In this document: positions 6,064 to 9,143 of the stretch, piece by piece
How the letters are laid out: the number at the start of each line of letters is the position of its first letter
Position numbering within the stretch: position 1 is the stretch's first letter
NCBI GenBank assembly: GCA_031082105.1
Contig: JAVHLO010000115.1
Span: 1 to 9,143, forward strand
Reading direction: 5' to 3'
DNA length: 9,143 bases
From: Planctomycetota bacterium
GTDB taxonomy: Bacteria > Planctomycetota > MHYJ01 > JACQXL01 > JAVHLO01
Program-made: the position numbers and the translations under genes
Notes under the pieces: model-generated
Told to the model about the DNA's origin: nothing
Databases searched by the model: none
What the model saw: the letters and a program-made list of their open reading frames with translations, nothing else

Positions 6064-7245
6064 GTGGCCAAAATGACCGTTCATGACGTTGGATTCAAGG
6101 GAAAAAGGGCGCTGCTCCGCGCGGACTTCAATGTCCCGCAGGACGCGAAAGGGAACGTGGCCGACGACACCAGGATAAAGGCTGTGTTGCCCACCATCAA
6201 GCACCTGATCGACAACGCCGCCCGAGTCGTCATCGCGTCCCACCTGGGCCGGCCCAAGGGCAAGGACGAGAAACTCAAGATGGACCCCGTTGCGAAACGG
6301 CTCTCGGAGCTCGTGGGCAAGCCGGTCGCGAAGTTGAACGACAGTATCGGCCCGGATGTGGAGAAGGCCGTGAGCCGGATGAAGGACGGCGAGATCGTCA
6401 TGCTCGAGAACCTCAGGTTCTACCCGGCGGAGGAGGCGAACGAGGAGGACTTCGCGAAGAAACTGGCCTTCCTCGGCGATATCTACGTCAACGATGCGTT
6501 TGCCTGCTCGCACCGGGCACACGCGTCGATCGTCGGCGTGAGGAAGTACCTCAAGGCCGTTGCGGGGCTGTTGATGAAGAGGGAGATCGAGACGCTGTCC
6601 AAGCTGCTCGAAGATCCGGCGAAACCGTACGTCGCGGTGCTCGGCGGCGCGAAGGTGTCCGACAAGATCGGCGTGATCGAGAACCTCATCGACAAGGTGA
6701 CCTGCATCCTGATCGGCGGGGGCATGGCTTACACTTTCCTCAAGGCGCAGGGCAAGGGCATCGGAAACTCGAAGCTCGAGAAGGAGAAGGTCGATTTCGC
6801 CGGCTCGATGCTGGCCAAGGCGAAGGAGAAGGGCGTGGAGGTGCTGTTGCCCGTCGACCACCTGATCGCCGACAAGCTCGACGCGAAGTCGCTCATCAAG
6901 CTGGAATCCGGCAACATCGCCGACGGCTGGATGGGCGTCGACATAGGTCCGAAGACGATCGCCGCGTTCACTGCGAAGCTGCGCGATGCGAAGACCGTCA
7001 TCTGGAACGGCCCGCTCGGCGTATTCGAGATACCCAAGTTCGCCGAAGGGTCGCGGGCCGTCGCGGAGGCCATGGCGTCCCTGAAGAACGCCAACACGGT
7101 CGTCGGCGGCGGCGACACGGCCGCGGCGGTCGAGAAGTTCGGCCTTGCGCAGAAGATGTCCAATGTCTCCACCGGTGGCGGCGCGACGCTCGAGTTCCTG
7201 GAAGGGAAAGAACTGCCGGGTATTGCCGCGTTGGGGAACCGCTAG
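6064..7245 (+). CDS. pgk: Phosphoglycerate kinase
   Basis: 393 residues, full length. It transfers phosphate between 1,3-bisphosphoglycerate and ADP in the cytoplasm, the step after Gap. Visible landmarks are RADFNVP (19-25, substrate-binding N-domain), SHLGRPKG (59-66), GGAKVSDKIGVIENL in the hinge and nucleotide-domain region, WNGPLGVFE, GGGDTAAAVEKFG, and the C-terminal STGGGATLEFLEGKELPGI that closes over the nucleotide. The start is GTG at 6064, with GGAG at 6052-6055 (8 nt spacing). The next in-frame ATG (6073) would be too far from this site. The gene is first in the rightward cluster, behind an extended -10 promoter and a GC-rich leader hairpin, and is transcribed away from gap. Confidence 0.98.
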   Translation: MAKMTVHDVGFKGKRALLRADFNVPQDAKGNVADDTRIKAVLPTIKHLIDNAARVVIASHLGRPKGKDEKLKMDPVAKRLSELVGKPVAKLNDSIGPDVEKAVSRMKDGEIVMLENLRFYPAEEANEEDFAKKLAFLGDIYVNDAFACSHRAHASIVGVRKYLKAVAGLLMKREIETLSKLLEDPAKPYVAVLGGAKVSDKIGVIENLIDKVTCILIGGGMAYTFLKAQGKGIGNSKLEKEKVDFAGSMLAKAKEKGVEVLLPVDHLIADKLDAKSLIKLESGNIADGWMGVDIGPKTIAAFTAKLRDAKTVIWNGPLGVFEIPKFAEGSRAVAEAMASLKNANTVVGGGDTAAAVEKFGLAQKMSNVSTGGGATLEFLEGKELPGIAALGNR

Positions 7246-7374
7246 CCCGCATTGTTCACGAAGGTTTGCAGTAAGGCACGTGGCCGCAGCGGAGTGCCAT
7301 TCCTTCGGAGACGCCACCCCGCTTTGCGGGGCTACGTGGCTTGCCACAGACATTTGTGGCGCTCACGCTATTAC
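7246..7374 (+). repeat. Hairpin-rich spacer between pgk and rpe
   Basis: The 129-nt spacer holds three consecutive inverted repeats: GGCAC/GTGCC (7275-7279 with 7294-7298); CCCCGC-TTT-GCGGGG (7317-7331), which is flanked by a further GCCAC/GTGGC pair (7313-7317 and 7336-7340); and GCCACA/TGTGGC (7343-7348 with 7355-7360). None is followed by a T-run. The middle hairpin ends in CTACG, like the one at 3721-3745. The last stem ends 14 nt before the rpe ATG. It could be a REP-like intergenic element or an mRNA processing/attenuation site. Confidence 0.55.
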
Positions 7375-8040
7375 ATGGAACCATCCGGAAAGAACGTGCT
7401 CATCGCACCGTCTATCCTGGCCGCGGATTTTGCGCGGCTGGGCGAGGACGTGCGTCGCGTGGCCGAAGCCGGCGCGGACTGGATACACGTGGACGTCATG
7501 GACGGCCACTTCGTTCCGAACATTACGATCGGCCCTGCGATCGTCGGCGCGCTGCGGGGATTCACGCAGCTGCCCTTCGACGTGCACCTCATGATAAGCG
7601 AGCCGCAGAAGTACGTCGAGTCCTTCGCGCAGGCCGGCAGCGACTTGATCACTTTTCACATTGAGGTCGTCAAGGATCCCGTGGCCTTGGCGCGGCGGAT
7701 TCGCGCCATGGGAAAAAGGGCCGGCCTGGCCTTGAATCCCGGTACGCCCGTCGAGGCTGTGCTCCGGTTCGTGCCGGAATTCGATCTCGTGCTTCCCATG
7801 TCCGTCGAACCCGGCTTCGGCGGCCAGAAGTTCATCGAGGGCACGTGCGACAAGCTGAGGAAGCTCAGGGCTGCGGCGGGCGAGAAATACTGGCTGGAGG
7901 TCGACGGCGGACTCGGCCCGAAGACGGTCGGCCGGGCGGCGCAGGCCGGGGCAAACGTGATCGTGGCTGGGACGGCGGTATTCGGCGCGCCCGACGTGGC
8001 GCGCGCCATCAGCGAAATTCGCGCGGCTGCAGGCGGGTAG
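7375..8040 (+). CDS. rpe: Ribulose-phosphate 3-epimerase
   Basis: 221 residues, the usual length. It interconverts D-ribulose 5-phosphate and D-xylulose 5-phosphate in the pentose-phosphate or Calvin pathways, as a cytoplasmic TIM-barrel metalloenzyme. The motifs are IAPSILAADFARL (10-22), IHVDVMDGHFVPN (metal ligands His38 and Asp40), DVHLMI (His71), MSVEPGFGGQKFI (phosphate and loop region) and EVDGG (Asp177), so all four metal/catalytic positions are present. The start is uncertain: the ATG at 7375 has no clear Shine-Dalgarno, and an in-frame GTG at 7396, with GGAAAG just upstream, would give a protein starting at the LIAPSIL strand. It follows pgk after a hairpin-rich 129-nt spacer and is followed 25 nt later by accD, suggesting an operon. 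Confidence 0.96.
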   Translation: MEPSGKNVLIAPSILAADFARLGEDVRRVAEAGADWIHVDVMDGHFVPNITIGPAIVGALRGFTQLPFDVHLMISEPQKYVESFAQAGSDLITFHIEVVKDPVALARRIRAMGKRAGLALNPGTPVEAVLRFVPEFDLVLPMSVEPGFGGQKFIEGTCDKLRKLRAAAGEKYWLEVDGGLGPKTVGRAAQAGANVIVAGTAVFGAPDVARAISEIRAAAGG

Positions 8041-8052
8041 GTGGACATGTTT

Positions 8053-8058
8053 GAGGAA
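8053..8058 (+). promoter_or_regulatory. Ribosome binding site of accD
   Basis: GAGGAA lies 7 nt before the ATG at 8066. It favours this start over the in-frame TTG at 8051, which would overlap the site and lacks its own Shine-Dalgarno. Confidence 0.75.
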
Positions 8059-8065
8059 ACCGCGG

Positions 8066-8899
8066 ATGTCGTGGAACGGATTCCGGCGGCTCATGTGGGG
8101 CCGAAAAAAGGACGATGCCGGCAGCGACTGGATGCGGTGCGAGGGGTGCGAAAACCTCGTGCTCAAGGCCGCCGTGGCCCAGCGGCTCCAGACCTGCCCC
8201 GACTGCAACCACCATTTCAACATGCCCGCAAACGAAAGGCTGGCATCACTCCTGGATCCGGGTTCGTTCGAAGAACTCTGGCAGGACATGAAATCGAAAG
8301 ACCCGCTGTCGTTCGAGGCGGTCGTGTCGTACACCGAGAAGCTCGAAGAGTCGCAACGCGAGACTGAAATGAACGAGGCCGCGATGACGGGCGTCGGGGC
8401 GATCAACGGTATCAAGGTGGCGATCGGCGTCACCGACTCGCGGTTCATCATGGGGTCCATGGGCTCCGTCGTCGGCGAGAAGATCACGCGGCTTACAGAA
8501 CTTGCGAAGGATCGGCGGATCCCGCTGATCATCGTTTCCGGCTCCGGCGGCGGGGCGCGCATGTACGAGGGATGCCTTTCGCTGATGCAGATGGCGAAGA
8601 CCAGCGCAGCCCTTGCCAGACTCGATTCCGCGGGGTGTTTCTATATTTCGGTCCTCACCGACCCAACCATGGGCGGTGTGATGGCCAGTTTTGCGGCCCT
8701 TGGTGATATAGTGATCGGCGAGCCCGGCGCGCTGCTCGGGTTCACGGGACCCAGGGTCATCCAGCAGACCTTGAAGCAGGAATTGCCGAAGGGATTCCAG
8801 CGGGCGGAGTTCCTGCTGGCTCACGGGTTCATAGACAGGATTGTCCACAGGACGAAGATGCGTGAGGAGTTATCGCGCATCCTGGCGTACGTGTCGTGA
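8066..8899 (+). CDS. accD: Acetyl-CoA carboxylase carboxyltransferase subunit beta
   Basis: 277 residues, near the usual 280-300. With AccA it moves the carboxyl group from carboxybiotin to acetyl-CoA, giving malonyl-CoA for fatty acid synthesis in the cytoplasm. The N-terminus begins MSW, as AccD proteins often do, followed by a four-cysteine zinc ribbon (CEGC at 25-28, CPDC at 44-47). The crotonase-like carboxyltransferase core contains MGSMGSVVG, SGSGGGARMYEG, SLMQMAKTSAAL, YISVLTDPTMGGV and GFTGPRVI. The GSGGGARM loop has one more glycine than the SASGGARM form of E. coli, in the oxyanion-hole region. No accA is in the window. The start ATG has GAGGAA 7 nt upstream. The gene is 25 nt after rpe, probably in the same transcript. 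Confidence 0.96.
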   Translation: MSWNGFRRLMWGRKKDDAGSDWMRCEGCENLVLKAAVAQRLQTCPDCNHHFNMPANERLASLLDPGSFEELWQDMKSKDPLSFEAVVSYTEKLEESQRETEMNEAAMTGVGAINGIKVAIGVTDSRFIMGSMGSVVGEKITRLTELAKDRRIPLIIVSGSGGGARMYEGCLSLMQMAKTSAALARLDSAGCFYISVLTDPTMGGVMASFAALGDIVIGEPGALLGFTGPRVIQQTLKQELPKGFQRAEFLLAHGFIDRIVHRTKMREELSRILAYVS

Positions 8900-8911
8900 G
8901 GGTGCGACACG
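8890..8911 (+). other. Hairpin spanning the accD stop codon
   Basis: CGTGTCG (8890-8896) and CGACACG (8905-8911) form a perfect 7-bp stem. The loop (8897-8904) begins with the TGA stop codon of accD. No T-run follows, so it is not a standard intrinsic terminator. It could protect the transcript end or be fortuitous. Confidence 0.35.
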
Positions 8912-9007
8912 CAGATGCGCCGAAGTCTTTCAAGCGATGGGCAGGACGGCTGATTCGTAGTCTGTGATTGACTTTGCAGACCGGTATTTCGCTTTGGAGT
9001 TTTTCGC

Positions 9008-9143
9008 ATGGCCTCGATCGACATCCGTTGGCACGGGCGTGGCGGCAGGGGGTCAAGACCGCCGCGTCTCTTCTCGCCGAGGTGGGAGCGAGCGTGGGCA
9101 AGTTCGCGCAGGGGTTTCCTGAGTACGGGCCCGAGCGGTCCGG
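9008..9143 (+). CDS. 2-oxoacid:acceptor (ferredoxin) oxidoreductase gamma subunit, partial, apparent frameshift
   Basis: This is the start of a gene that runs off the window. GGAG (8996-8999) lies 8 nt before ATG 9008. The first codons read MASIDIRWHGRGG, the characteristic N-terminus of gamma subunits of pyruvate and other 2-oxoacid:ferredoxin oxidoreductases. From 9046 the family sequence continues in a different frame: QGVKTAASLLAEVG and, later, GFPEYGPERSG. The expected GGQG motif is split, consistent with one base missing within 9041-9046. The enzyme complex oxidises a 2-oxoacid with CoA to acyl-CoA and reduces ferredoxin, or runs in reverse. Which 2-oxoacid is used cannot be told from this fragment. 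The break may be a sequencing error, a real mutation, or, less likely, a -1 programmed shift. It follows accD after a 108-nt gap. Confidence 0.82.
   Translation, partial: MASIDIRWHGRGGRGSRPPRLFSPRWERAWASSRRGFLSTGPSGP

Noticed and set aside
5983..7353. 456-codon minus-strand open frame across pgk
   Set aside because: It is a shadow of pgk in the opposite strand. Composition is biased and it shows no recognisable domains, whereas pgk is unmistakable.
7252..7374. Extended rpe start upstream of 7375
   Set aside because: The added residues are encoded by the hairpin-rich spacer and have no similarity to epimerases.
7363..8562. 399-codon minus-strand open frame across rpe and accD
   Set aside because: It spans two well-identified genes in antisense and has no plausible start signal or family motif.
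8968..8996. Possible promoter (TTGACT at 8968) for the oxidoreductase gene
   Set aside because: No acceptable -10 element lies 16-18 nt downstream.

Overview
The window is GC-rich bacterial chromosome coding for core carbon metabolism. The source is probably an uncultured bacterium of the Planctomycetota or a neighbouring lineage. This placement is an inference from three things: a secreted HEAT-repeat protein with WxxWW linkers, a zinc-ribbon/membrane/LamG-like protein, and a 2-oxoacid:ferredoxin oxidoreductase gene, which also hints at anaerobic metabolism. No 16S rRNA or other marker is present to settle it. There are no RNA genes, CRISPR arrays, insertion sequences or phage genes that I can support.

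Layout. A bidirectional promoter at about 5914-5989 splits the window. Leftward (minus strand) run gap (glyceraldehyde-3-phosphate dehydrogenase), a divergent YchF-type GTPase whose ATG directly follows the gap stop codon, a zinc-ribbon membrane protein with a LamG-like C-terminus, and an exported HEAT-repeat protein. A pair of facing heptanucleotide repeat arrays lies between the last two. Rightward (plus strand) run pgk (phosphoglycerate kinase), a hairpin-rich spacer, rpe (ribulose-phosphate 3-epimerase), accD (acetyl-CoA carboxylase beta subunit), and the start of a 2-oxoacid:acceptor oxidoreductase gamma-subunit gene that is cut by the window edge and carries an apparent one-base deletion.

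How the genes work together. Gap and Pgk catalyse consecutive glycolytic or gluconeogenic steps, and their genes share a 195-bp intergenic region with two strong back-to-back promoters. Rpe links the pentose-phosphate pathway to this trunk. The ferredoxin oxidoreductase would make or consume acyl-CoA from 2-oxoacids, and AccD commits acetyl-CoA to fatty acid synthesis. The plus-strand cluster therefore follows carbon from triose phosphate to acyl-CoA.

No wholly new system is evident. The points most worth a second look are the inverted heptamer arrays (1614-1729), the probable CTG start that completes a zinc ribbon (3687), the YchF homologue with a degenerate G3 motif, the mirror-symmetric gap/pgk promoter pair with a strong hairpin in the pgk leader, and the frameshift at about 9045.
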